Counted from the first letter of the stretch, positions 16,930-25,135 are shown. The stretch: 64,000 nucleotides of DNA from CAVDRM01 sp963611355 (GCA_963611355.1 CAVDRM010000004.1:23216-87215), one strand, 5' to 3'. Translations and numbers: made by a program. Notes: generated by a model from the letters alone, not told the origin.

Positions 16930-17553
16930 ATGAAGACAATGACGAAATGGATGGCATTATTGGCCGCGCTGCTGCTGGCTGTTTTTCCGGCGCTTGCGCA
17001 GACGGCGGAGATTACGCTCAACCCGCCGCAGGCGGCCAGCGCCGTGTTTGTCCTCAGAGGCAACGCGACAACGGGCAATCAATGGACGGCAGTGCTGCTG
17101 ACGGACGGCGTGGCGCATTTTTCTGACCCGAACGGCGTGTACACGGTGGATGCGGCCGATGAGGGCATGACGGGGGTCGGCGGCACATATCGCTTTGAGC
17201 TGATTGCGGATGCCGTGGGCGAAACGGTGGTGATTTTCCGCTACGGCCGGTCTTGGGAGAGCGGTGCGGCGGAGACGCTGAGCTATTTGGTGACGGTATT
17301 GGAGGACGGCACGATGCAGGTGGGGGAGACGGCGGTTCTGACCGGAACGGCCGCGGAAGTTGACGAGGAAAATCACGCGGCGCTCATCAAAACGGACCAT
17401 GAAGAGGTGCTGGCGTGGTTCCCCAAGGACATGACCCTGCCCGTTCCGAATGAAGAGCTGCGCATCTGGTACAACGGCATCATGACGCTGTCCCTGCCCG
17501 CGCAAATCAATGTCATCGGCTGGGAGACCATCCCGAATGAAAATGCGAAATAG
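16930..17553 (+). CDS. secreted chagasin-like (I42 family) cysteine protease inhibitor
   Basis: A 207-aa exported protein. Residues 1-23 are a signal peptide (MALLAALLLAVFPALAQ with an ALA-Q cleavage site). The next 90 residues carry the three binding loops of I42 inhibitors: NATTGNQW (45-52, for the usual NPTTGYxW), GVGG (82-85), and the RSWE (107-110) corresponding to RPWE, in the context VVIFRYGRSWE. In the family these loops enter the active-site cleft of papain-like proteases. The last 90 residues are an extra beta-rich domain not seen in minimal chagasins. The ATG at 16930 has AGGAGG at 16916-16921. It stands as a single gene closed by a bidirectional terminator. The family is clear, the target protease unknown. 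Confidence 0.8.
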   Translation: MKTMTKWMALLAALLLAVFPALAQTAEITLNPPQAASAVFVLRGNATTGNQWTAVLLTDGVAHFSDPNGVYTVDAADEGMTGVGGTYRFELIADAVGETVVIFRYGRSWESGAAETLSYLVTVLEDGTMQVGETAVLTGTAAEVDEENHAALIKTDHEEVLAWFPKDMTLPVPNEELRIWYNGIMTLSLPAQINVIGWETIPNENAK

Positions 17554-17570
17554 CGCAGGATAAAAAAATC

Positions 17571-17609
17571 GGCTGTGAAGAAACAAAATGCGTCTTCACA
17601 GCCTTTTTT
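17571..17609. terminator. bidirectional terminator between chagasin-like and PHP genes
   Basis: Perfect 11-base arms GGCTGTGAAGA (17571-17581) and TCTTCACAGCC (17593-17603), followed by TTTTTT on the + strand and preceded by an A run that gives a T run on the - strand. The genes converge here. Confidence 0.92.
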
Positions 17610-17611
17610 CG

Positions 17612-18325
17612 TTATTTCGAGGGAGTGGGAACTTTCGGGGCGCGCAGGATATGCGCCTTGCCCTGCCTTATCATTTCGCACAGTTCGCGGCAGTCCGCCG
17701 GTTTTTCATCAAAACCGATGCAGCCGACCCCCGTCGTGATGACATGGTGCGTATCCGAGCCTGCGACCATCGGATAGCCGTGCGCCTGCGCGTAGGCCAG
17801 CGCCTTGTCATCATAGTCCGTTCCGGCGGGATTGCCGCCGTTGTAGACCTCGATGGCATCCGCAATGCCCTCCCGCTCGATGCAGCCCGTGGGAATGTAG
17901 TCGGCGCGGCGGTAGGGGTGCGCCCGAATGATGAAGCCGTCCGCATCGTGAACGGCCTTGGCGTACTGCTCAATCGTCCATTTATCGCAGTCGACCGCCT
18001 TGTTGTACAGAAAGTCTTCATCCAGCGCCAGCGTCAGATAGTCCTCGGCGTTATTGCCCCGATAGGTGTATTCCCAGCCGAGGAAAACGTCAATGCCCAG
18101 CTCCTCGCCGGCCTTTTTCGCCGCGTGATAGCCCTTCAGATAGGCGTCCATTTTTTCCTTCCATGTTTTGGGAAAGGCGGAATAGGAAAAGCCGTTCACA
18201 AAGTGGTCGGTCACCGCCACACCGGAAAAACCCTTGTCTTTATATGCCTTCACCATGTCGTAGGCGGTCGACTGCCCGCAGCGGCTGGTTTCGCTCGTGT
18301 GCAGATGCAGCTCGTATTTATACAT
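17612..18325 (-). CDS. PHP-domain metal-dependent phosphoesterase
   Basis: A 237-aa member of the polymerase-and-histidinol-phosphatase (PHP) family. Metal ligands are visible in ELHLHTSETSRCG near the N-terminus, AVTDHF (about 39-44), GWEYTY (Glu as bridging ligand, near 85-90), RAHPYR (near 135) and AGSDTHH (near 187-193). PHP enzymes hydrolyse phosphate esters such as nucleoside 3',5'-bisphosphates or histidinol phosphate; the substrate here is open. The ATG at 18325 lies 10 bases after AAGGAAGG; a TTG two codons earlier is also possible. It follows the TldE gene by 15 bases and ends at the shared terminator. Confidence 0.88.
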   Translation of the reverse strand: MYKYELHLHTSETSRCGQSTAYDMVKAYKDKGFSGVAVTDHFVNGFSYSAFPKTWKEKMDAYLKGYHAAKKAGEELGIDVFLGWEYTYRGNNAEDYLTLALDEDFLYNKAVDCDKWTIEQYAKAVHDADGFIIRAHPYRRADYIPTGCIEREGIADAIEVYNGGNPAGTDYDDKALAYAQAHGYPMVAGSDTHHVITTGVGCIGFDEKPADCRELCEMIRQGKAHILRAPKVPTPSK

Positions 18326-18340
18326 CGCCAAACACCTTCC

Positions 18341-19684
18341 TTATGCACCAGCCACGGAAATTTCGCCGACGTCCAGCGTCGGAGAACCCATGCCGCCCTG
18401 CGGGAAGGTGAGGTCGCTGCCGACGGCGCGGATGCCCTTTAAGAGCTGGTAGAAATTACCCGCCACGGTAATCTGCTCGACCGGCGCATCCTTTTTGCCG
18501 TTCTTCACGGTATAGCCCTTGGCAATCAGGGAAAAGTCGCCGCTGATGGCATCAGCGCCCGCATGGAGACCGCTGACATCTGTAATCACCAGACCGTTGT
18601 CCATGGCTTCCATGAGCTGCTCCTTGGACTGCGCACCGGGGACAAAATAGAGGTTGAACGGCCCGATGCGCACGGCGGTGGAATAGCTGGAGCGGCTGGC
18701 GTTTCCGGTGGTCTGAACCCCTGCTTTGCGGGCGGTCTTGAGGTTGTGCAGGAGCGTTTTCAGCACGCCGTTTTCGATGATATTCTTCTTAAAGGCGGCC
18801 ACGCCTTCCGCGTCAAACGGGCGGGATGCAAAGCCGTTCGGAAGAAGCGGATCATCACACAGGGTGACGCACGGCGCGGCGATGGTATCACCCTCCTTAT
18901 TCAGCAGAAGCGACAGACCCTGCTGCGCGTTTTCAGCGGAGAAGATGCCGCAGAACGTGCCTAAAAAGCTGACGACCGCCGTCGGCTCAAAGAGGGCGCG
19001 GTAGGTGCCGCTCTTCACGGGCGCGGCATCCAGCATGAACAGGGTGCTGTCCACGGCCTTCTTTGCAACGGCGTGGGCGTCCAGCTCGGAAAAGTCATGC
19101 ACGATTTTCAGCGCATACTCGTTGGAGACATGATTTTCTTTGCGGGCAACGGCATCCACATAGGCAAAGGCCATATTATCCCGATGGGACAGCGAGAGAC
19201 CGTAGGTGTTTTTAAGCAGCGTGAGACCGCTTTCCGACATTACGTTCGCGTGACCCACCTGAGAAATGCGCTCGTCCATGCGGAGGGCTTCTTTTTCAAG
19301 CTGAAGCGCCAGCGCCAGCTTGTCCTTTTCATCCACGTCATCCAGCGCGGCATTGTAGCTGTCCGCCGCTTCGTAGTGCGGGCTGCCTGAAAAGATTTCC
19401 TGAACGGATTCATCCTCGATAAGCTCTGCGCTCTCCCGAACGCCATTCACAAGCTGGGAAACCGCCTCGTCATCGAAGGCTTCCGTCGAGGCATAGCCCA
19501 TTTTGCCCTTCCACAGGCCGCGCAGGGACAGTCCGCCCGTGCTGTTGACGGAATATTCGGCGATTTCGCCCTTGACGCAGGACGCGATGAAGCTGTTCCT
19601 GCCGTTATAGTAAACCTCCGCCTGCTCAAACCCGGCTGCCTTGGCTGCATCCAATACGCGGTCGATAAACACATTCATATCCAT
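18341..19684 (-). CDS. pmbA: TldD/PmbA family protein, PmbA/TldE-type subunit
   Basis: A 447-aa protein of the TldE (PmbA) branch. It aligns in order with the family: FEQAEVYYNGRNSFIASC, NSTGGLSLRGLWKGKMGYAS, the central EPTAVVSFLGTFCGIFSAENAQQG, and the C-terminal GLVITDVSGLHAGADAISGDFSLIAKGY. Unlike TldD it has no HExxxH metal motif, as expected for the partner subunit that shapes the protease chamber. TldD-TldE complexes unfold and cleave peptides such as microcin precursors and CcdA. It begins 15 bases after TldD on the same strand, so the pair is co-expressed. No peptide precursor or modification gene is visible nearby. Confidence 0.93.
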   Translation of the reverse strand: MDMNVFIDRVLDAAKAAGFEQAEVYYNGRNSFIASCVKGEIAEYSVNSTGGLSLRGLWKGKMGYASTEAFDDEAVSQLVNGVRESAELIEDESVQEIFSGSPHYEAADSYNAALDDVDEKDKLALALQLEKEALRMDERISQVGHANVMSESGLTLLKNTYGLSLSHRDNMAFAYVDAVARKENHVSNEYALKIVHDFSELDAHAVAKKAVDSTLFMLDAAPVKSGTYRALFEPTAVVSFLGTFCGIFSAENAQQGLSLLLNKEGDTIAAPCVTLCDDPLLPNGFASRPFDAEGVAAFKKNIIENGVLKTLLHNLKTARKAGVQTTGNASRSSYSTAVRIGPFNLYFVPGAQSKEQLMEAMDNGLVITDVSGLHAGADAISGDFSLIAKGYTVKNGKKDAPVEQITVAGNFYQLLKGIRAVGSDLTFPQGGMGSPTLDVGEISVAGA

Positions 19685-19699
19685 CTGCTTTTTCCTCCT

Positions 19700-21079
19700 T
19701 TAGCGGCCGCCAACGGTGATGGACGAAACGCGGATGCGCGGCTGGCCGACATTGACGGGAACGCTGCCGGACGCGGAGCCGCACATGCCCTGCGCAAGTT
19801 CAACGTGCCTGCCGACACGGTCAATCTTAGGCAGGATTTCTCCGCCGTGGCCGATGAGGGAAGCGCCGCGCACGGGATGGGCGATTTTGCCGTCTTTGAC
19901 CAGATATCCGCGATTGACGGAAAAGTTGAATTCGCCGGTCATGGGGTTAACGGAGCCGCCGCCCATTTCGGCCGCGTACAGGCCGTCGCCCATCGTGGCA
20001 ATCATCTCATCGTCGTCATCCTCACCGGCGGCAATGTAGGTGCTGCGCATGCGGGAGGTCGGAGCATATTCATAGCTTTCACGGCGGCCGCTGCCGGTGA
20101 TGGGCATTTCCATGCGGCGGGCATTGAGTTTGTCAATCATATAATTCTTGAGAATGCCGTTTTCAATCAGCACCAGCTTGTTGGTCGGTGTTCCCTCGTC
20201 GTCAATGTTTTCGCTTCCCCATTCGTTCGGAATGGTGCCGTCGTCAATCGCCGTCACCTTGTCGGAGGCAATTTTCTGCCCCAGCTTTCCGCAGAATTCG
20301 CTGTTACCGATGGCCACGGAGGTCGCTTCTAAGGAATGACCGCAGGCTTCGTGGAAAATCACGCCGCCAAAGCCGTTGCCGATGACGACCGGCATCACGC
20401 CCGCAGGGCAGAAGGGCGCTTTGAGCATTTCAACGGCTTCCTCCGCCGCTTCACGGGCACAGCGTTCCGGATTGACCGTCGTATCAAACAGCTCGAACCC
20501 GCGCAGCGCGCCGGGGGCGCGGTAGCCGCTCTGATTTTCCTTGCCGTCGCTGGCCACGGCGGAAACGGCAAAGCGGGAGTATACGCGCAGATCATGCTTA
20601 AACAGGCCGTCGGAATTGGCAATCCACACGCGCTGTTCGCTGTCGTTATAGCTGATGATTCCCTGCTTAACATCGGGGTATTGCTTGAGAACGTTCTGCG
20701 CCGCCCGCATTTTTTCCACTTTGCGGGCGCCCTTGACGTCCGAGGGCATGAGCTTGAATTCATGAATGTTTTGCACCTTTTCCTCCGTCAGCGTCGAGGG
20801 GGAGAGAATGCTGTCTCCGTGAATCGCCGCGGCTGCACGGCGGGCGCAGGCCAAAAGCCCTTCGCGGGAGGTATCGTTGGTATAGATATAAACGCCGCGC
20901 AGCCCCGAAAACACACGGACGCCCGCGCCGTGCATCCTCCCGTTGCCGACCGCCTCGACAACGCCGGAACGCATGGTCAGAGAATGGTTGAGCCTGTCCT
21001 CCAGAAAAATCTCGGCAAAATCGCCGCCGGTCCTGAGCGCTTCGACGATTACGTCAAACGCTGTCTGCTTGTCCAGCAT
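19700..21079 (-). CDS. tldD: TldD/PmbA family metalloprotease, TldD subunit
   Basis: A 459-aa TldD. The catalytic metal motif HEACGH is present within FGGVIFHEACGHSLEATSVA (near residues 230-250), followed by NEWGSENIDDEGTPTNKLVLIENG and the C-terminal GYLVKDGKIAHPVRGASLIG with MCGSASGSVPVNVGQPRIRV. With TldE it forms a heterodimeric protease in which TldD holds the zinc site and cleaves unfolded peptides. The ATG at 21079 has TAGGAGGCG just upstream. An extended -10 promoter lies about 55 bases before the start. An inverted repeat in the leader (21103-21128) may regulate it. Confidence 0.95.
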   Translation of the reverse strand: MLDKQTAFDVIVEALRTGGDFAEIFLEDRLNHSLTMRSGVVEAVGNGRMHGAGVRVFSGLRGVYIYTNDTSREGLLACARRAAAAIHGDSILSPSTLTEEKVQNIHEFKLMPSDVKGARKVEKMRAAQNVLKQYPDVKQGIISYNDSEQRVWIANSDGLFKHDLRVYSRFAVSAVASDGKENQSGYRAPGALRGFELFDTTVNPERCAREAAEEAVEMLKAPFCPAGVMPVVIGNGFGGVIFHEACGHSLEATSVAIGNSEFCGKLGQKIASDKVTAIDDGTIPNEWGSENIDDEGTPTNKLVLIENGILKNYMIDKLNARRMEMPITGSGRRESYEYAPTSRMRSTYIAAGEDDDDEMIATMGDGLYAAEMGGGSVNPMTGEFNFSVNRGYLVKDGKIAHPVRGASLIGHGGEILPKIDRVGRHVELAQGMCGSASGSVPVNVGQPRIRVSSITVGGR

Positions 21080-21102
21080 AAACGCCTCCTACATGTTGTT
21101 CG

Positions 21103-21128
21103 GCGGAACACAAGGGTGAATGTTCCGC
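21103..21128. promoter_or_regulatory. inverted repeat in the tldD leader
   Basis: GCGGAACA (21103-21110) and TGTTCCGC (21121-21128) form an 8-base inverted repeat with a 10-base loop. It overlaps the predicted transcript start of tldD, between the -10 box and the ribosome site, so it could be an operator or an mRNA hairpin. Confidence 0.45.
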
Positions 21129-21133
21129 AACAT

Positions 21134-21162
21134 ATTATATCACGAAAAACGAAAAAAGTACA
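21134..21162 (-). promoter_or_regulatory. extended -10 promoter of tldD-tldE
   Basis: On the - strand TGA directly precedes TATAAT (21139-21134), an extended -10; the -35 region TGTACT (21162-21157) at 17 bases is weak. Confidence 0.6.
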
Positions 21163-21175
21163 GGGCGGAAGAAGG

Positions 21176-21205
21176 CAAAAAAAGAGAGCCCGCCGTGCTC
21201 TCTTT
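21176..21205 (-). terminator. rho-independent terminator after the DUF1700/DUF4097 gene
   Basis: Nine-base arms AAAGAGAGC (21181-21189) and GCTCTCTTT (21197-21205); on the - strand the hairpin continues into a run of seven T. Confidence 0.88.
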
Positions 21206-21219
21206 CGGTTTGCCGTTGT

Positions 21220-22266
21220 TTATTCGGTGAATTCAAAATGAATCCGCGCATTGGCGGTCGAAACGCGCAGGCGCTTTTGGGCATCGCGCCTCGGATGCGT
21301 CCCCAGCTCGTTTTCGGCGTTGACCGTATGACTTTCGATGTCGTAGTCCGTCATGCTGCCGCTCAGCCTGCCGCTGACGGATGCATTCGACGTTCTGATA
21401 TTGATTTCGTCAGATACGCAGTCCTCCGAACGGACCGCCCCGTTGGAGGTTTCCAGCGCAAGCAGGCTCGGCGCGACGACGCTCTTTGCTTCGATGCGGC
21501 CGTTGGTGCTTTTGACCCTGACTTCCCCCTCCACCCGAACATTTTCGAGCGTGACCCGCGCATTGGAGGTCGTCAGCGACAGCTGATTCACATCGTAGTT
21601 TTCGGCCGTGCTGCAGGCGTTGGCCGTCCGCATTTTGATATCGGCACGGCAGTGCAAATCGCTTACATGAATCCGGCCGTTCTTGCCGTTTGCGGAAATG
21701 CCGCCGATGAAGGAATCGGGAACAGCCAGCTTGATATAGACGCCGTCCGTGCTGCCGCGGTATGCGGAATGCCCGCTCAGCATCCTGCTTAGCCCGCCGA
21801 GAAAGCCGCCGAACGTTTGCTTCGGCTGTCCGTGCGTCGGCGCGATGAGCGTCAGCTTCCCGTTTTCAACACTCGCCGTATAAGGCGTCGCATCGCTCCT
21901 GAAATAGGTGAGGGTGATGTCCTGCTCTCCGCGCACAATGCGGATGGGCAGATTGAAGGCACTCAATTCGATTTCGTGAATTTCGTCCGCCATGCGGGTT
22001 TCCGAGCGCATCTGCCAGTCCGTTTGAACGGCGATCTTTTGGCAGGGCTTTGCGTTTTCCCGCTCATCGGCGTTCATCATTTTACGCAAGTGTTCGGCAA
22101 TCACCTCTGGGCTTTCAATTTGCCCGACGGCCTTTTCTTCCTCACAGCCGTCCTCTACGCGGTCGTCAATCATTTCGGCATAATAATTCAGCGTTTCCTC
22201 CGCATCCTCAGGCTTCATGAAACGGAGGTGTTCCTTCAGGCTTTCCAAAAAGCAATGCTTGGTCAT
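21220..22266 (-). CDS. DUF1700 (HAAS)/DUF4097 protein, PadR partner
   Basis: A 348-aa protein. Residues 1-70 are the HAAS-type domain (DUF1700): CFLESLKEHLRFMKPEDAEE, then YYAEMIDDRVEDG and a stretch ending ESPEVIAEHLRKM. From about residue 85 onward the DUF4097 beta-solenoid follows, with short repeats of the kind VRVKSTNGRIEAKSV, LLALETSNGAVRSEDC and INIRTSNASVSG. There is no membrane helix between the domains, unlike many relatives, so it may be soluble. The start overlaps the PadR stop by four bases (ATGA). In Firmicutes, HAAS proteins are usually co-encoded with PadR regulators and are thought to sense envelope state. That role is inferred from pairing only. Confidence 0.82.
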   Translation of the reverse strand: MTKHCFLESLKEHLRFMKPEDAEETLNYYAEMIDDRVEDGCEEEKAVGQIESPEVIAEHLRKMMNADERENAKPCQKIAVQTDWQMRSETRMADEIHEIELSAFNLPIRIVRGEQDITLTYFRSDATPYTASVENGKLTLIAPTHGQPKQTFGGFLGGLSRMLSGHSAYRGSTDGVYIKLAVPDSFIGGISANGKNGRIHVSDLHCRADIKMRTANACSTAENYDVNQLSLTTSNARVTLENVRVEGEVRVKSTNGRIEAKSVVAPSLLALETSNGAVRSEDCVSDEINIRTSNASVSGRLSGSMTDYDIESHTVNAENELGTHPRRDAQKRLRVSTANARIHFEFTE

Positions 22267-22577
22267 ACCGTCGCCGCCTCTCTGATAAATTCATAGACTT
22301 TAGCCACATCCGCCCATTCGCGCATAAACCGGTCAATCCGCGCCCGCCCCGCATCCGTGATGGAATAATATTTGCGCAGCCGGCTGTTATGCTCCACCGC
22401 GTAAATCGTCAGGCACTGCGATGCCTCCAAACGCCGAAGCACGGGATACAGCGTGGATTCGGACAGCGGCATGATGCCTGAAATATCCTTGATGAGCCGG
22501 TAGCCGTAGGAATCTCCCTGCGACAGGAGGGAGAGAATACAGACCTCGATGAGTCCTTTTTTGAGCTGAGCATCCAA
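22263..22577 (-). CDS. PadR-family transcriptional regulator
   Basis: A 104-aa small PadR-type (PadR-s2) repressor. The winged-helix core is clear: LKKGLIEVCILSLLSQGDSY, YGYRLIKDISGIMPLSESTL, YPVLRRLEASQCL, then the wing with RLRKYYSITDAGRARIDRFM and a short C-terminal dimerisation helix. PadR regulators bind inverted repeats over their own promoter and are relieved by small molecules or by partner proteins. A start with AGGTGA upstream is used. It is the first gene of a two-gene operon with the HAAS/DUF4097 gene. The promoter contains a symmetrical element (22657-22685) that fits autoregulation. Confidence 0.93.
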   Translation of the reverse strand: MDAQLKKGLIEVCILSLLSQGDSYGYRLIKDISGIMPLSESTLYPVLRRLEASQCLTIYAVEHNSRLRKYYSITDAGRARIDRFMREWADVAKVYEFIREAATV

Positions 22578-22656
22578 GAAATTGTCACCTCCGACCGAAA
22601 ATTCTCATGTGTACGCCTGCCGAACCGATTCATGTCACGCAGAACGCCTCCTTGCG

Positions 22657-22691
22657 CGATATATTATATAATGCACAGTATATCGTGTCAA
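22657..22691 (-). promoter_or_regulatory. consensus sigma-A promoter overlapped by a candidate PadR operator
   Basis: On the - strand TTGACA (22691-22686), exactly 17 bases, TATAAT (22668-22663): a perfect consensus. The inverted repeat CGATATA (22657-22663) and TATATCG (22679-22685), separated by 15 bases, covers the -10 box and the spacer. A bound PadR dimer there would block RNA polymerase. Confidence 0.8.
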
Positions 22692-22761
22692 GCAATATTT
22701 TTAATCAATGACTATTCACACCTGTGCCATCGGAGGTGCTGTTTGACGCCACATTTTCCTC

Positions 22762-22790
22762 TTGCCAATCCGTCCAAAAGCGTATACAAT
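22762..22790 (+). promoter_or_regulatory. promoter of the frr-polC block
   Basis: TTGCCA (22762-22767), 17 bases, TACAAT (22785-22790). The start falls near 22797, which supports the frr ATG at 22829 over the one at 22796. Confidence 0.75.
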
Positions 22791-22828
22791 AGGACATGAA
22801 CAACAAGCCGGAAATGGAGGAGACTTGT

Positions 22829-23386
22829 ATGACGCAGAAAGTCATTGACGCCGCTAAGGAAAAAATGGAAAAGACCCGCGAGTTTTACAAAAAGGATATG
22901 CTCTCCCTGCGCGCCGGCCGCGCAAATCCGCAAATCCTTGACAGAATTACGGTGGACTACTACGGCACACAGACGCCGCTCAAGCAGATGGGCAACGTGA
23001 TGGCGCCGGAACCCCGTGTTTTGACGATTTCTCTGTGGGACCCCAAGGCCATCCCGCTGGTGGAAAAGGCCATTCAGAAGAGCGATCTGGGCATGAACCC
23101 GTCCAATGACGGCAAAATCATTCGCCTGATTGTGCCGGAGCTGAACGAGGAGCGCCGCAAGGAGCTGACCAAGGTTGTCCGCAAGGGCGCGGAGGAGGCG
23201 AAGGTCGCCATCCGCAACACCCGCCGCGATGCCATGGAGAACATTAAGAAGCTGAAGAAGGACTCCGCAATCACGGAGGACGACCAGCGCAAGGCAGAGG
23301 ATTCTCTCCAGAAGGTCACGGACGCCGCAATCAAGGAAGTGGACAAAATCGCCGCGGACAAGGAAAAGGAGATTATGGAGGTCTGA
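22829..23386 (+). CDS. frr: ribosome recycling factor
   Basis: A 185-aa protein of standard length that, with EF-G, splits post-termination ribosomes. Characteristic segments are LSLRAGRANPQILDRITVDY, YYGTQTPLKQMGNVMAPEP, NDGKIIRLIVPELNEERRKE and the helical end AAIKEVDKIAADKEKEI. The ATG at 22829 has GGAGGAG six to twelve bases upstream; an earlier ATG at 22796 coincides with the transcription start and is rejected. The stop overlaps the next small gene by one base (TGATG). In Firmicutes it usually follows pyrH; pyrH, tsf and rpsB are not beside it here. Confidence 0.97.
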   Translation: MTQKVIDAAKEKMEKTREFYKKDMLSLRAGRANPQILDRITVDYYGTQTPLKQMGNVMAPEPRVLTISLWDPKAIPLVEKAIQKSDLGMNPSNDGKIIRLIVPELNEERRKELTKVVRKGAEEAKVAIRNTRRDAMENIKKLKKDSAITEDDQRKAEDSLQKVTDAAIKEVDKIAADKEKEIMEV

Positions 23387-23604
23387 TGACAGAAACAAGC
23401 CTCATCGGGCTGCCGCTTGCAGAAGCAGCGCGGCGCTTGGACGAAAGCAGGGAGGCGTATCGGGTCGTGTTCACCTGTCCGCCGCGCAGGGACGAAAAAA
23501 CGTCCAGCAGTGATAATGGCCGCGAGCCGTTTGTCGTCGCTGTGCGAAACGGGACATTGATTGCGGCCCGATTTCTGATATCCGACCCAAGGAGCCGCAT
23601 ATGA
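23386..23604 (+). CDS. small protein between frr and uppS, PASTA-like fold suspected
   Basis: A 72-aa protein that starts in the frr stop (TGATG) and overlaps the uppS start by four bases, so translation is coupled on both sides and the gene is very probably real. It reads ETSLIGLPLAEAARRLDESR, a pattern of a short strand, helix with conserved Leu/Ala and strand, and ends with VAVRNGTLIAARFLIS. This layout resembles a single PASTA-type domain (GLPLAEAARRL resembling the GxxxxEAxxxL helix), but it is isolated and cytoplasmic, with no membrane segment. I do not recognise a named family. Its conserved place between recycling factor and undecaprenyl synthesis would be worth testing. Confidence 0.65.
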   Translation: MTETSLIGLPLAEAARRLDESREAYRVVFTCPPRRDEKTSSSDNGREPFVVAVRNGTLIAARFLISDPRSRI

Positions 23605-24314
23605 CCGAACCGACGCTTCCACGCCATGTCGCCATCATCATGGATGGCAACGGCCGGTGGGCAAAGCAGCATAAAATCAGGGTTTCTTTAGGACACAAGC
23701 AGGGCGTGGAGGCGCTTCGCGCCATCATCAGAGAAAGCAGCGACTTGGGACTGGATACGCTTTCGCTCTATGCCTTTTCCACGGAAAACTGGAAGCGCAG
23801 CGAGCAGGAGGTATCGGCTCTGATGGCGCTTCTTTTGGAATACTTTTCATCGGAAATCGACGAGCTGGATGAAAAAAACGTCTGCATCCGCATTCTGGGC
23901 GATAAGGACGGTCTGCCCGCGCCGCAGCGGGAGTCAGTCCTGCGGGCGGAGGCGCGGACAAAAGATAATACCGGCCTTCATCTGCTGATTGCCATCAATT
24001 ACGGCGGGCGGCAGGAAATTGTGCGGGCGGCGAAAATGCTGGCCGCAAGGACGCAGAGCGGCGATATGAAGCCGGAGGACATCACGGAAAAAACATTTTC
24101 GGATGCCCTGTATACGGCGGGAAGGCCGGATGTGGACCTTTTAATCCGCACCGGCGGCGAGCAGCGGCTCAGCGGCTTTCTGCTGTACCAGAGCACCTAT
24201 GCGGAGTTTATGTTTCCGAAAGTTTTATGGCCTGATTTCACCATCGATGATTTTCATGCCGCATTGGATGCCTATGCGAAAAGAGACAGGAGATTTGGAG
24301 GAAGAAAAGCATGA
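23601..24314 (+). CDS. uppS: isoprenyl transferase (undecaprenyl diphosphate synthase)
   Basis: A 237-aa cis-prenyltransferase that elongates farnesyl diphosphate with isopentenyl diphosphate to undecaprenyl diphosphate, the lipid carrier for wall synthesis. Seen: the diphosphate-binding AIIMDGNGRWAK (catalytic Asp15), GHKQGVEALRAII, LYAFSTENWKRS, and the C-terminal DLLIRTGGEQRLSGFLLYQ. Typical members read RLSNFLLWQ in the last motif; the Asn-to-Gly and Trp-to-Tyr changes are conservative oddities. The ATG at 23601 overlaps the upstream small gene by four bases, and its stop overlaps cdsA by four bases. Confidence 0.96.
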   Translation: MTEPTLPRHVAIIMDGNGRWAKQHKIRVSLGHKQGVEALRAIIRESSDLGLDTLSLYAFSTENWKRSEQEVSALMALLLEYFSSEIDELDEKNVCIRILGDKDGLPAPQRESVLRAEARTKDNTGLHLLIAINYGGRQEIVRAAKMLAARTQSGDMKPEDITEKTFSDALYTAGRPDVDLLIRTGGEQRLSGFLLYQSTYAEFMFPKVLWPDFTIDDFHAALDAYAKRDRRFGGRKA

Positions 24315-25117
24315 CGACACGGATTTTGACGGGCGCGGGGCTTTTGGCGGTGCTGGCGTTTGCCGTCATCATGGGGTCATGGGTGTTTGCCGTGCTGTTC
24401 ATGGCTGCGCTGTGCATGTGCGTGTACGAGGTCTACCGCGCTCTGAAGGGCGCGGGCAACCGGCCCGTGCAATGGCCGGTCTGGTTTTGCGTGGTCATCA
24501 GCGTGCCGCTGTTCGTGCTGACAAAAAGCGCCGTCCTGCCGCTTTTTCTGAGCGTCTGCGCCTGTTTTTTGGTCTGCACCAATGTTGTTTTCCGCGGCGA
24601 GCCGAAGCTGGATGACCTGATGGCTTCCTGTCTTCCGCTCGTATCTATCCTGATGCCGGGTCTTTGCATGCTGGCCTTTTTGCAGGCGGACAGCCGACGC
24701 ATCCAGAGCATGATGATTCTGCTTTCCTTCGGCATTCCGCTGATGGGCGACACCCTGGCCTACTTTATCGGCAGCCGCTACGGGGTGCATAAGCTCTGCC
24801 CCGCCGTCAGCCCGAACAAGACGGTGGAGGGCGCTGCGGCGGGCATGATCGGCAGCATCCTGTTTTCCATCGGCTGCGCCGCCTGCTTCGGCTTTTCCGG
24901 CGCGATTCCCGCCCTGTGGAAATTTCTGATTTTAGGGATTGTCGGCGGCTTTGCCGGAGAAATCGGCGATTTGTTCGCTTCGCTGGTCAAGCGGCACTGC
25001 AAGGTGAAGGACTTCGGAACGCTCTTTCCCGGCCACGGCGGGATGATGGACAGGCTGGACAGCGTATTCTTTTCAACGGTTGTCGTGTATATTTTTTACT
25101 GTCTTGTGAATATTTGA
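24311..25117 (+). CDS. cdsA: phosphatidate cytidylyltransferase
   Basis: A 268-aa integral membrane enzyme that makes CDP-diacylglycerol from phosphatidate and CTP for phospholipid synthesis. Six to eight hydrophobic segments are visible from residue 5 onward. The family signature lies at the C-terminus: SPNKTVEGAAAGMIGS followed by KDFGTLFPGHGGMMDRLDSV, which holds the metal-binding Asp residues. The gene overlaps uppS by four bases and is followed after 18 bases by dxr, the usual Firmicutes order. Length is normal. Confidence 0.95.
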   Translation: MTTRILTGAGLLAVLAFAVIMGSWVFAVLFMAALCMCVYEVYRALKGAGNRPVQWPVWFCVVISVPLFVLTKSAVLPLFLSVCACFLVCTNVVFRGEPKLDDLMASCLPLVSILMPGLCMLAFLQADSRRIQSMMILLSFGIPLMGDTLAYFIGSRYGVHKLCPAVSPNKTVEGAAAGMIGSILFSIGCAACFGFSGAIPALWKFLILGIVGGFAGEIGDLFASLVKRHCKVKDFGTLFPGHGGMMDRLDSVFFSTVVVYIFYCLVNI

Positions 25118-25135
25118 CCGTTTCGGAGGCGCGAG

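Noticed and set aside
20336..21241. 301-codon + strand open frame
   Set aside because: Antisense shadow of tldD with no ribosome site or family resemblance.
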